Assembly (NCBI GenBank): GCA_021783695.1
Contig: JAJXTO010000027.1
Coordinates: forward strand, 1 to 35,317
DNA length: 35,317 nt
Direction of reading: 5' to 3'
Source of the DNA: Pseudomonadota bacterium
GTDB lineage: Bacteria > Pseudomonadota > Gammaproteobacteria > Burkholderiales > Burkholderiaceae_C
In this document: piece by piece, positions 8,509 to 18,530 of the stretch
Position numbering within the stretch: position 1 is the stretch's first letter
Layout of the letters: every line of letters starts with the position of its first letter
The notes under the pieces: generated by a model
The model's input: only the letters and a program-made list of their open reading frames with translations
The model's database searches: none
Told to the model about the DNA's origin: nothing
Made by a program: the position numbers and the translations under genes

Positions 8509-11500
8509 TTACATGCTGCGCCGGTACTGTCCGCCGACCTCGAACAGCGCCGTGGTGATCTGCCCCAGGCTGCACACCCGCGCCGCGTCCATCAGCACCG
8601 TGAACACATTGCCGTTGTCGATGACGGCCTGCTGCAGACGTTGCAGCATGGCAGGGGCCTCGGCGGCGTGGCGCTGATGAAAATCGGCCAGGCGACGCAG
8701 TTGCGATTCCTTTTCATCCTCGGTGGAGCGTGCGAGTTCCAGGTGCGTGGGCACCGTGTCGCCATGCGGGTTGCGGAAGGTATTGACGCCGATGATGGGC
8801 AGCTCACCGGTGTGCTTGCGCATTTCGTAGTGCATGCTCTCTTCCTGGATCTTGCTCCGCTGGTAGCCGGTTTCCATCGCCCCCAGCACGCCGCCGCGGT
8901 CGGCAATGGCTTCAAATTCCTTGAGCACGGCTTCTTCCACCAGGTCGGTGAGTTCCTCGATGATGAACGCGCCCTGGTTCGGGTTCTCGCACTTGGCCAG
9001 TCCCCACTCGCGGTTGATGATGAGCTGAATCGCCATCGCCCGCCGCACCGATTCCTCTGTCGGCGTGGTGATGGCTTCGTCGTAGGCGTTGGTGTGCAGG
9101 CTGTTGCAGTTGTCGTAAATGGCGATGAGCGCCTGCAGGGTGGTGCGGATGTCGTTGAACGCGATTTCCTGCGCGTGCAGGCTGCGGCCGCTGGTCTGCA
9201 CGTGGTACTTGAGCTTCTGGCTGCGTTCATTGGCGCCGTATTTGTCGCGCATCGCCACCGCCCAGATGCGCCGCGCGACCCGGCCGAGCACGCTGTATTC
9301 CGGGTCCATGCCGTTGCTGAAAAAGAAGCTCAGGTTGGGCGCGAAGTCGTCGATGTGCATGCCGCGCGCCAGATACGCTTCCACGAAGGTGAAGCCGTTG
9401 GACAGGGTGAAGGCAAGCTGGCTGATGGGGTTGGCTCCGGCCTCCGCGATGTGATAGCCGCTGATGCTCACCGAGTAGAAGTTGCGCACCCTGTGGTGGA
9501 CGAAATACTCCTGGATGTCGCCCATCACCTTCAGGCTGAATTCGGTGGAGAAGATGCAGGTGTTCTGCCCCTGGTCTTCCTTGAGGATGTCGGCCTGCAC
9601 CGTGCCGCGCACGTTTTCCAGCACCCAGGCGCGGATTTTCTGCGTTTCGTCGTCGGTGGGCTCGCGGCCATTGTCGGTGCGGAACTTGTCGAGCTGCTGG
9701 TCGATGGCGGTGTTCAGGAACATCGCCAGGATGGTCGGCGCGGGGCCGTTGATGGTCATGCTCACCGAGGTGGCCGGATCGCACAGGTCGAAGCCGTCGT
9801 ACAGCACCTTCATGTCGTCGAGGGTGGCGATGCTCACGCCCGAGTTGCCCACCTTGCCGTAGATGTCGGGGCGGCGGTCGGGGTCGGCGCCGTACAGTGT
9901 GACCGAGTCGAATGCGGTGGACAGGCGCTTGGCCGGCATGCCTTCGGACAGCAGCTTGAAGCGCCGGTTGGTGCGGAAGGCATCGCCTTCGCCGGCGAAC
10001 ATGCGGGTCGGATCTTCATTCTCCCGCTTGAAGGCGAAGGTGCCTGCGGTGTAGGGAAAACTGCCGGGCACGTTGTCGCGCATCAGCCAGCGCAGCACCT
10101 CGCCGTGGTCGGCATATTTTGGCAGCACAACCTTGCGGATGGTCGTTCCCGACAGGGTGGTGTGGGTGAGTGCGGTGCGGATTTCGCGGTCGCGGATTTT
10201 CACCACATACGCGTCACCGGAGTAGGCCTTTTGCATGTCCGGCCATAGGCTCAGCAGCTTGCGCGCGGCGGGCGACATCCGGGCTTCGCGCTGCTCGGCC
10301 AGGTCGGTGACGGCCTGCACCGCGGAGATTTTGTGCGGGTTGGCAGCGTGCAGCATGCGGCCACTTTCGCGCAACTGCTGCGCCTCGCGTGCCAGTGTGG
10401 TCTGCGTCTCCACGCTGCGGTGATAGCCACGCAGCGCGCTGGCAATCTCGGCCAGATAACGGCTGCGCGCGGCCGGCACGATGGGCGTCTGATGCGTGCT
10501 GTGGCGAGTGGCGGCGATGGGCAGGCGCCCGGGTTTGAGCGCGAGGCCGTGCGCGGCCAGCCGCGGCTTGATCGCCTGATACAGCGCGGTTACGCCGTCG
10601 TCATTGAAGCGACTGGCCATGGTGCCGAACACCGGCAGATCGTCGGGCTTTGTGGTCCAGGCTTCGCGGTTGCGCTGCAACTGCTTGGCCACGTCGCGCA
10701 GCGCGTCCATCGCGCCCTTGCGGTCGAACTTGTTGATGGCCACGAAGTCGGCGAAGTCGAGCATGTCGATTTTCTCCAGCTGACTGGCCGCGCCGAATTC
10801 CGGCGTCATGACGTACAGGCTGAGATCGACCAGCGGCACGATGGCCGCATCGCCCTGGCCAATGCCCGAAGTCTCGACGAGGACGAGATCGAAGCCCGCC
10901 GCCTTGCACGCAGCAATCACATCAGGCAAGGCCTTGCTGATTTCGCTGCCTGCCTCGCGTGTGGCGAGACTGCGCATGAAAATGGGAGCCCCCACGCTTG
11001 CCGCTGGCGCGTCTGCGCTGCCCCCCGGTGGGGCGGTTTGTCCTTGGGACGGCCCGGCGGACGATCGGTCTCTGCTGGTCCACGGGCCGATGGCGTTCAT
11101 GCGAATGCGGTCGCCCAGCAGCGCGCCGCCACTCTTGCGCCGCGAGGGGTCGATGCTGATGACGGCCGTACGCAGCGCGTCGTCCTGGTCGAGCCGCGCA
11201 CGGCGAATCAGCTCATCCACCAAGCTGCTCTTGCCCGCGCCGCCAGTGCCCGTCACGCCCAGCACCACGCCGTGCGCAATCTCGGCACGGGCGTGGAGAT
11301 CGCGCAGCAGCGCCGCATCTGCCGCGCCATTTTCCAGCAGGGTGATGACGCGCGCGAGCGTTTGCGCATCGGTGCGCAGTCTGTCCGGCGCGTGATTGCC
11401 GTCCAACGGAGGCAGGGGTTGGTCGGCACGCTTGAGCATGTCTCCGATCATGCCCTGCAGGCCCAGCGTCTGCCCGTCCTCCGGGCTGTAGATGCGCGCC

Positions 11501-11871
11501 ACGCCGTAGGCCTGCAACGCGTCAATCTCGTCGGCCACGATGACCCCGCCGCCGCCGCCGAACACCTGGATATGCCCTGCGCCTTCAGCGCGCAGACGGT
11601 CGATCATGTAGCGGAAAAACTCCACATGCCCGCCTTGATAACTGGAAATGGCGATGCCGTGCGCGTCTTCCTGAATGGCCGCGGTGACGATGTCATCGAC
11701 CGAGCGGTTGTGGCCCAGATGGATGACCTCCGCTCCCATGCTGATGAGGATGCGCCGCATGATGTTGATCGCCGCGTCATGGCCGTCGAACAGCGACGCT
11801 GCCGTGACAAAGCGCAGCCGCTGCTGCGGGCGGTAGGCAGCCAGAGTCCTGGCATCGGACAGGTCAGTCAT
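8509..11871 (-). CDS. icmF: Fused isobutyryl-CoA mutase (IcmF) with built-in G-protein chaperone
   Basis: IcmF interconverts isobutyryl-CoA and n-butyryl-CoA with adenosylcobalamin; its middle GTPase domain loads and protects the cofactor. The 1120-residue chain has the family order: B12 domain (about 15-150, with DGH at 29-31, SSYQGG and GGGGG), a MeaB-like GTPase (Walker [13 protein letters not shown] at 205-216, [19 protein letters not shown]), then the mutase barrel (about 550-1120, [12 protein letters not shown]). Phe625 in RMFAG and Gln769 in GQNTCIF stand where methylmalonyl-CoA mutase has Tyr and Arg and pivalyl-CoA mutase has Leu and Ala, so isobutyryl-CoA is the expected substrate. 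ATG 11871 has AAGGAG six bases upstream. Residues about 262-297 replace a short loop and come from a repeat element at the DNA level. Confidence 0.95.
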   Translation of the reverse strand: MTDLSDARTLAAYRPQQRLRFVTAASLFDGHDAAINIMRRILISMGAEVIHLGHNRSVDDIVTAAIQEDAHGIAISSYQGGHVEFFRYMIDRLRAEGAGHIQVFGGGGGVIVADEIDALQAYGVARIYSPEDGQTLGLQGMIGDMLKRADQPLPPLDGNHAPDRLRTDAQTLARVITLLENGAADAALLRDLHARAEIAHGVVLGVTGTGGAGKSSLVDELIRRARLDQDDALRTAVISIDPSRRKSGGALLGDRIRMNAIGPWTSRDRSSAGPSQGQTAPPGGSADAPAASVGAPIFMRSLATREAGSEISKALPDVIAACKAAGFDLVLVETSGIGQGDAAIVPLVDLSLYVMTPEFGAASQLEKIDMLDFADFVAINKFDRKGAMDALRDVAKQLQRNREAWTTKPDDLPVFGTMASRFNDDGVTALYQAIKPRLAAHGLALKPGRLPIAATRHSTHQTPIVPAARSRYLAEIASALRGYHRSVETQTTLAREAQQLRESGRMLHAANPHKISAVQAVTDLAEQREARMSPAARKLLSLWPDMQKAYSGDAYVVKIRDREIRTALTHTTLSGTTIRKVVLPKYADHGEVLRWLMRDNVPGSFPYTAGTFAFKRENEDPTRMFAGEGDAFRTNRRFKLLSEGMPAKRLSTAFDSVTLYGADPDRRPDIYGKVGNSGVSIATLDDMKVLYDGFDLCDPATSVSMTINGPAPTILAMFLNTAIDQQLDKFRTDNGREPTDDETQKIRAWVLENVRGTVQADILKEDQGQNTCIFSTEFSLKVMGDIQEYFVHHRVRNFYSVSISGYHIAEAGANPISQLAFTLSNGFTFVEAYLARGMHIDDFAPNLSFFFSNGMDPEYSVLGRVARRIWAVAMRDKYGANERSQKLKYHVQTSGRSLHAQEIAFNDIRTTLQALIAIYDNCNSLHTNAYDEAITTPTEESVRRAMAIQLIINREWGLAKCENPNQGAFIIEELTDLVEEAVLKEFEAIADRGGVLGAMETGYQRSKIQEESMHYEMRKHTGELPIIGVNTFRNPHGDTVPTHLELARSTEDEKESQLRRLADFHQRHAAEAPAMLQRLQQAVIDNGNVFTVLMDAARVCSLGQITTALFEVGGQYRRSM
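10985..11090. repeat. GC-rich palindromic repeat embedded in icmF
   Basis: The segment contains GCGCTGCCCCCCGGTGGGGC, in which GCCCC and GGGGC pair, followed by CCTTGGGACGGCCCGGCGG. From memory this is the look of a dispersed intergenic repeat family common in Comamonadaceae and related Burkholderiales. Here it is in frame inside the GTPase domain of icmF and is translated as a Ser/Ala/Pro/Gly-rich loop. The exact ends are approximate. Confidence 0.6.
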
Positions 11872-11917
11872 CGCAGTCTCCTTCGGCGCGGCGTGCATGG
11901 CGCCGCGACATGATTTG

Positions 11918-11933
11918 TTGACGTATACGTCAA
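11918..11933. promoter_or_regulatory. Perfect 16-bp palindrome, candidate operator of icmF
   Basis: TTGACGTATACGTCAA is a perfect inverted repeat, 47 bp upstream of the icmF start. From memory it resembles operators of LiuR-type MerR-family regulators of branched-chain amino acid and acyl-CoA catabolism, which would fit the role of IcmF. No such regulator is encoded in the window. Confidence 0.6.
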
Positions 11934-12050
11934 TTTGGGACTTTAGCCGATCCGCGATCTTCTGCTCGCGCTCTGGCCTTGAACGGTTGGCTTGGACTCC
12001 GTCAAAACCCTAAGCCAGCTTTCAGTCGGCGGGATTAGTCTTCGCATGGC

Positions 12051-12076
12051 GCCAACCTGAAAAAATGCAGGTTGGC
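12051..12076. other. 9-bp hairpin upstream of the DUF1269-like gene
   Basis: GCCAACCTG (12051-12059) and CAGGTTGGC (12068-12076) form a perfect stem with an A-rich loop, 35 bp before the ATG at 12112. No T tract follows on either strand, so it is not an ordinary terminator. It could be part of the 5' leader or an operator. Confidence 0.4.
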
Positions 12077-12111
12077 TGGCATGTTGCCGATCAATCAATC
12101 AGGAGACAGTC

Positions 12112-12621
12112 ATGCGCAGACTCTTTTTCCTTGCTCCGGACGTGCAAAACGCGCACGCCCTGGTCGATAGCCTGCTGCTTGCGCGAATTCCGGACAAGCA
12201 TATTCATGTGCTGGCGCGCGAGGGCACGCAGTTGGGTGATCTGCCCGAAGCGGGTATCGCGCAGCGTTCCGATCTGATTCCGGCCATCGAACGCGGCGCG
12301 GCGGCGGGTGGCACCACGGGTCTGATCGCCGGACTGGTGGCGGTGGCGCTGCCGGGCATGGCCATCATTCCGGCTGGTGGCATCGTCATTGCCCTGGCTG
12401 CCGCCGGCGCGCTGGTGGGGAGCTGGGCCAGCAGCATGGTCGGGGTGAGCGTGAGCAGCACCCGCTTGGAGCGTTTCAAGGACGCCATCGCTTCCGGCCA
12501 GGTGCTGGTGATGGCCGACGTGGCGCATGAGCATGTGCAGACCATTCTGGACCGCATGAAAGATTGCTGCCCGAATGTGGCCTCCGAAGGGATGGATGCC
12601 GACATCCCGGCATTTCCTTGA
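12112..12621 (+). CDS. DUF1269-like membrane protein of unknown function
   Basis: This 169-residue protein starts MRRLFFLAPDVQNAHALVDSL, a cytoplasmic alpha/beta-looking segment. A glycine- and alanine-rich hydrophobic hairpin follows at about 60-115 (GGTTGLIAGLVAVALPGMAI and VIALAAAGALVGSWASS). A second soluble segment ends in the family-typical DIPAFP. The pattern of an N-terminal ferredoxin-like half, a double membrane helix and a C-terminal half matches small proteins annotated DUF1269, whose role is not known. GGAG lies eight bases before the ATG. The gene stands alone, divergent from icmF and convergent with nhaR (27 bp between stops). Confidence 0.8.
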   Translation: MRRLFFLAPDVQNAHALVDSLLLARIPDKHIHVLAREGTQLGDLPEAGIAQRSDLIPAIERGAAAGGTTGLIAGLVAVALPGMAIIPAGGIVIALAAAGALVGSWASSMVGVSVSSTRLERFKDAIASGQVLVMADVAHEHVQTILDRMKDCCPNVASEGMDADIPAFP

Positions 12622-12648
12622 GATTTTCCTGAGATTTCCAAAACCGGT

Positions 12649-13542
12649 TCAGACCCCGAGCAGGTCTTTGGCCACGCGGGTGATCTGCGCCACGCCAGGG
12701 TGGGTGATGCGTCGCTCCACCGAAATGGCGTAGAACTCCTGGTGCATGTCCTCGCAGTGACCCAGCAGGCGCACGCCCAGCTCGCGTTCCAGATCGGCCT
12801 GCAGCACGCTGGGCGCGGCAAACGCGCCGCGTCCCTCGCGGCCAAAGGCGGTCATCAGGGCGCCGTCTTCAAACTCCCCCGCGACATGCGCTGCGATTTT
12901 GTGGCTGCCCAACCACTGGTCGATCTGGCTGCGCACCGCAGAACTTGTGGCAGGTAGCAGCAGCGGCAGCTCCGCCAGGCAGTGCGGAAAGGTCTGCGCG
13001 GCGCGTGCGGCGAGTTGCGGTGCGGCAAAAAAACTCAGGGTGGTGCGGCCGAGACGGTGGTTGAATGCGCGTACATTCACATGGCTTGGCAGGGGGGCGT
13101 CTGCAATCACCATATCGAGCCGGTGCACCGCCAGATCGGCCAGCAGATCGTCCATTTCACCCTCCTCGCAGAGGAGACGGGGCGATTCGTCCCCTTGCAA
13201 TGCCGGCTCGATCAGCCGGTAGGCGATGGCTTTGGGTACGGCGTCGGTGACGCCGATGCGCAGCGGTGCGGCGGGGCGTGTGGGCTGATCGTGCTGCAGC
13301 GCGGCTTCCAGCTCGGCCCCCAGGGTGAAGATCTCCTCGGCGTAACGCAGCGCCAACTGGCCGGGTGCGGTGAGCTCCAGGCCGCGTCCGTTCTTGCGAA
13401 ACAGGGGCTTGCCCAGTTGCTCTTCCAGCAGCTTGATCTGCCCGCTGAGGGTTTGCGGCGTGATGTGCAGCTGCCTGCCCGCACGCACGATGCCGCCGGT
13501 CTTTGCGGCCACCCAGAAGTAGTGCAGGTGCTTGAAATTCAT
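12649..13542 (-). CDS. nhaR: LysR-family transcriptional activator NhaR
   Basis: NhaR activates the Na+/H+ antiporter gene nhaA and other stress genes in response to Na+ in enterobacteria. The 297-residue product begins MNFKHLHYFWVAAKTGGIVR, the characteristic NhaR N terminus, with a winged helix (AGRQLHITPQTLSGQIKLLEEQLG) and a LysR effector domain (about 90-297). No nhaA lies in the window; the neighbours are a DUF1269-like gene and, divergently, a yccA-type gene. The 117-bp gap to the latter may hold shared regulation, so the target here may differ from the E. coli one. Confidence 0.88.
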   Translation of the reverse strand: MNFKHLHYFWVAAKTGGIVRAGRQLHITPQTLSGQIKLLEEQLGKPLFRKNGRGLELTAPGQLALRYAEEIFTLGAELEAALQHDQPTRPAAPLRIGVTDAVPKAIAYRLIEPALQGDESPRLLCEEGEMDDLLADLAVHRLDMVIADAPLPSHVNVRAFNHRLGRTTLSFFAAPQLAARAAQTFPHCLAELPLLLPATSSAVRSQIDQWLGSHKIAAHVAGEFEDGALMTAFGREGRGAFAAPSVLQADLERELGVRLLGHCEDMHQEFYAISVERRITHPGVAQITRVAKDLLGV

Positions 13543-13659
13543 GTCGCCATCCCTTCAATCAGTTCGTATAAATCGAAATTAAAAAGTCATAAATACGAAT
13601 TTACGCGAAGTGTTTGCGTGCGTACAGTGCACCCTATCTTCTTTTGACTGGAGCTTGAC

Positions 13660-14349
13660 ATGAATGACAGCAATACCTGGGGCAAGAGTGCCACGGTCTA
13701 TTCATCCGGCACCGCCACCGCCTCCGTTCCCGCCCATCGTGTGCTGCGCAATACTTATGCCCTGCTGGCGCTGACGCTCACGTTCAGTGCAGCTGTGGCG
13801 GCAGTCAGCGCTGCGCTCAAACTGCCGCATCCCGGCATCATCATCACCCTCGTGGGCTACTTCGGCCTGCTCTTTGCCACCTACAAGTTGAGCAACAGCG
13901 CATGGGGCTTGGGCGCGGTGTTCGCGCTGACCGGCTTCATGGGCTATACGCTGGGTCCCATCGTCAACCATTACCTGACGATGCAGGGTGGCGGCGAGAT
14001 CGTGGCCATGGCGTTCGGCGGCACCGCGCTGATCTTCTTCGGCCTGTCGGCCTGGGTGCTGACCAGTAAGCGCGATTTCAGCTTCATGGGCGGCTTTCTG
14101 TTTGCCGGCATGATCGTGGCGCTGCTGGCTGGTCTTGCGGCCGTGTTCTTTCAGATGCCCGCCTTGTCGCTGACGGTTTCCGCCGCGGTGGTGCTGCTGA
14201 TGTCGGGCATGATCCTGTTCGAGACCAGCCGCATCGTGCACGGTGGCGAGACCAACTACATCCTGGCTACGGTGAGCCTGTTCGTGAGCATCTTCAATCT
14301 GTTCACCAGCCTGCTGCAGTTGCTTGGCTTCATGGGCAGTGACGAGTAA
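13660..14349 (+). CDS. yccA: Bax inhibitor-1 family inner-membrane protein, YccA type
   Basis: YccA is a seven-helix membrane protein that interacts with the FtsH protease and its HflKC modulators. The 229-residue protein has a 28-residue soluble N terminus and seven hydrophobic segments. The family-diagnostic C-terminal motif GGETNYILATVSLFVSIFN contains conserved acidic and tyrosine residues of the BI-1 family. TGGAGCTTGAC before the ATG is a good ribosome-binding site. Its stop is 29 bp before the start of the zinc-ribbon gene, with a terminator after the pair, so the two form a likely operon. Confidence 0.9.
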   Translation: MNDSNTWGKSATVYSSGTATASVPAHRVLRNTYALLALTLTFSAAVAAVSAALKLPHPGIIITLVGYFGLLFATYKLSNSAWGLGAVFALTGFMGYTLGPIVNHYLTMQGGGEIVAMAFGGTALIFFGLSAWVLTSKRDFSFMGGFLFAGMIVALLAGLAAVFFQMPALSLTVSAAVVLLMSGMILFETSRIVHGGETNYILATVSLFVSIFNLFTSLLQLLGFMGSDE

Positions 14350-14378
14350 GGCGTATGTCGGCCGAAAGGGGGTTTCAC

Positions 14379-14702
14379 ATGCAATGTCCGCACTGTGCTG
14401 GCACGACGCTGGTGATGGCCGAACGTCAGGGCATCGAGATCGATTACTGTCCGACATGCCGAGGCGTCTGGCTCGATCGCGGCGAACTCGACAAGATCAT
14501 CGAGCGCGCCACGGCGGCTGAACCGGCATCGGTTCAGGTGGCGTCGGCCCATGCCACGCCATCGGCGCCGCAACGGCCAGCGCCGCGCCAGCCGGATTTC
14601 GAAGACAGCGATTTCCGCAAGCCGTCGCACGACCCGCGCTATGGCCAGCAACCCTACAGAAAGCGTAAATCGCTGCTGTCCGATCTGTTTGATTTCGATT
14701 GA
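14379..14702 (+). CDS. Small zinc-ribbon (zf-TFIIB) protein
   Basis: This 107-residue protein has one zinc ribbon: Cys3 and Cys6 in CPHC, and Cys24 and Cys27 in CPTCRGVWLDRGELDKII, the signature of the zf-TFIIB family. Residues 45-80 are a disordered Ala/Pro/Ser linker, and the C-terminal tail YRKRKSLLSDLFDFD is a conserved basic-then-acidic end. The function is unknown. The ATG at 14379 is preceded by AAAGGGGG at ideal spacing; an in-frame ATG at 14355 lies only 6 bp after the yccA stop and has no such site. Confidence 0.88.
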   Translation: MQCPHCAGTTLVMAERQGIEIDYCPTCRGVWLDRGELDKIIERATAAEPASVQVASAHATPSAPQRPAPRQPDFEDSDFRKPSHDPRYGQQPYRKRKSLLSDLFDFD

Positions 14703-14731
14703 CACACTGCGCTCCAACCGTGTCATTGTTT

Positions 14732-14756
14732 GAAGGGCTGCGGCCCTTCTTTTTTT
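14732..14756 (+). terminator. Rho-independent terminator after the zinc-ribbon gene
   Basis: GAAGGGC (14732-14738) pairs with GCCCTTC (14743-14749) around TGCG and is followed by seven T. It separates the yccA/zinc-ribbon pair from terC, which starts 18 bp further on. Confidence 0.9.
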
Positions 14757-14773
14757 GATGTCTCCTGCCCATC

Positions 14774-15734
14774 ATGGAAATTCTGCAGTCTCCGTTTCTA
14801 GGTCACGCCGTCTGGCTCTGGCTGGTGTTTGGCGGCGTGGTCGCGACCTTGCTGGCACTCGATCTCGGGGTGTTGCACCGCGATGGCGGCGAGATCAGCG
14901 TGACGGAAAGCCTCTGGCTTTCGGCCGGCTATATCGCAGTCGCCCTGGTGTTCGGTGGCTGGCTGTGGTGGCAGGAGGGCGCGCAGGCGGGCATGGATTA
15001 TTTCACCGCCTACGCGGTGGAAAAGAGCCTGTCGCTCGATAATGTGTTTGTCATCTCACTGGTGTTCACCGCCTTCGCCGTGCCGCGCCAGTATCAGCAC
15101 CGCGTACTGTTCTGGGGCATTCTGGGGGTGATCGTGATGCGGGCGTTGCTCATCGGCGCAGGTGCCACGTTGATACAGGAGTTCCACTGGATTCTCTACC
15201 TGTTCGCTGCCTTCCTGATCTACACCGGGGTGAAAATGCTCTGGGCCGCCGACCATGCGCCCGACCCGATGCGCAACCCCGTGTTGCGGCTGATCCGGCG
15301 CATCGTCCCGGTGACCGAGCAACTGCACGGCAAGGCGTTCTGGGTGCAGCGGGCCGATGCCAGCGGGCGGCTGCGGCGCATCGCCACGCCTTTGTTCATG
15401 GCGCTGGTGACCGTGGAACTGGCCGATCTGGTCTTTGCCGTGGACAGTGTGCCAGCGGTGTTTGCCGTCACCACGGATCCGTTCGTGGTCTACACGAGCA
15501 ATATTTTCGCCATTCTCGGTCTGCGCGCACTGTACTTTGCGCTGGCGGCCATTCTGCACCGCTTCGCCTATCTGAAATATGCGCTGGCGCTGGTGCTGGT
15601 GTTCATCGGCGGCAAGATCATCGCAGCCGAACTGGTCGGCAAGATCCCGTCGGCGATCAGCCTGACGGTGACCTTCGGCCTGCTCGGCGCCGGAGTGCTG
15701 TTCTCGCTGTGGAAGACACGCGAGGCTGCGGCGA

Positions 15735-15754
<20 letters not shown>
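14774..15754 (+). CDS. TerC/Alx-family integral membrane protein
   Basis: TerC/Alx proteins are inner-membrane transporters linked to manganese export and tellurite or pH stress. The 326-residue protein has about nine hydrophobic segments. It carries the family motifs [18 protein letters not shown] and [25 protein letters not shown], with the paired acidic residues in membrane segments that are thought to bind metal. [13 protein letters not shown] marks the cytoplasmic loop. It is probably manganese-related, but only by family. There is no room for a yybP-ykoY riboswitch: the gap from the preceding gene is 71 bp and holds a terminator. Its last 20 bp overlap the recQ 3' end on the opposite strand. 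Confidence 0.92.
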
Positions 15755-17579
<1,825 letters not shown>

Positions 17580-17609
17580 GGCGCCATTGTCGCAGCGCCG
17601 CAGGTTGCC

Positions 17610-18530
17610 TTACTTGCGCATCAGCGTGGACATGCCGAACAGGCTTTCGATCAGATCGACCGTCACTTGCGCCGTGCGGTTGCGCACGTCGAAGGCGGGG
17701 TTGAGTTCCACCACGTCGAGTGAGGCCAGCAGGCCGGTGTCGGCGATCATTTCCATGCAGAGCTGGGCCTCGCGGTATGTCGGCCCGCCGGGCACCGTGG
17801 TGCCCACGCCGGGGGCGATGTCGGGGTCGAGGAAGTCGACATCGAAGCTCACATGCAGATGGGTATCGGCGTCCAGACCGGCCAGCGCCTGGTTCATGGT
17901 TTCGCGCATGCCGTACTCGTCGATAAAGCGCATGTCGAACACCTCCAGACCGGCGGCATGCACCAGCCGCTTTTCCTCTGCGTCCACGCTGCGAATGCCG
18001 ATCTGGCGGATGCAGGAGGGCAGCAACTGCGGTGCCGGGCCGCCGAGCGTGGTGAGCGCCTGCGGGCCGTTGCCGCAAAGACAGGCCACGGGCATGCCGT
18101 GGAGATTGCCGGTGGGGGTGACGGTGTGGGTGTTGAAGTCGGCATGGGCGTCGAGCCACAGCACGCGCAGCTTGCGGCTGCGCGCGCGGCAATGCTGCGC
18201 CACGGCGCTGAGCGAGCCGATGGCCAGACAGTGATCGCCGCCCAGCAGGATGGGCAGGGCGCCGTGGTCGAGTGCGTCGCGCACCGCATGATGCACGGCG
18301 GTGTTCCAGGCGATGACTTCGGGCAGGTGGCGATAGCCGTGGAGCGGTGGCTGCCAGGGGTTGTGCGGACCGGCGAGATTGCCGGTGTCGACAACCTCTA
18401 GACCCAGGCCGCGCAGAGCGCGGTCGAGACCGGCCACGCGCAAGGCCTCCGGTCCCATGGATGCGCCACGATCACCCGCGCCGATGTCCGTGGGCGCGCC
18501 GATGAGATCAACCCGGGCCGGTGCACTCAT
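17610..18530 (-). CDS. rocF: Arginase
   Basis: Arginase hydrolyses arginine to ornithine and urea with a binuclear Mn2+ centre. The 306-residue product has all metal motifs: GGDH at 97-100, DAHAD at 127-131 and SFDVD at 228-232. It also has NLHGMP at 142-147 and DPDIAPGVGT, which mark arginase rather than agmatinase, and Glu275 in VELNP. The start codon overlaps the stop of the upstream LOG-family gene by 4 bp (ATGA), so the two are translationally coupled. Confidence 0.92.
   Translation of the reverse strand: MSAPARVDLIGAPTDIGAGDRGASMGPEALRVAGLDRALRGLGLEVVDTGNLAGPHNPWQPPLHGYRHLPEVIAWNTAVHHAVRDALDHGALPILLGGDHCLAIGSLSAVAQHCRARSRKLRVLWLDAHADFNTHTVTPTGNLHGMPVACLCGNGPQALTTLGGPAPQLLPSCIRQIGIRSVDAEEKRLVHAAGLEVFDMRFIDEYGMRETMNQALAGLDADTHLHVSFDVDFLDPDIAPGVGTTVPGGPTYREAQLCMEMIADTGLLASLDVVELNPAFDVRNRTAQVTVDLIESLFGMSTLMRK

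Noticed and set aside
8248..10248. Long open frame of 666 codons on the plus strand opposite icmF
   Set aside because: It is antisense to a well-supported conserved gene, is His-, Gln- and Val-rich in the way shadow frames of GC-rich genes are, and matches no family.
11872..12111. Cobalamin riboswitch before icmF
   Set aside because: No B12-box or long structured leader is visible; the only strong symmetry is the 16-bp palindrome.
14703..14773. Manganese (yybP-ykoY) riboswitch before the TerC/Alx-type gene
   Set aside because: The gap is only 71 bp and is taken up by a terminator hairpin; no riboswitch landmarks were seen.
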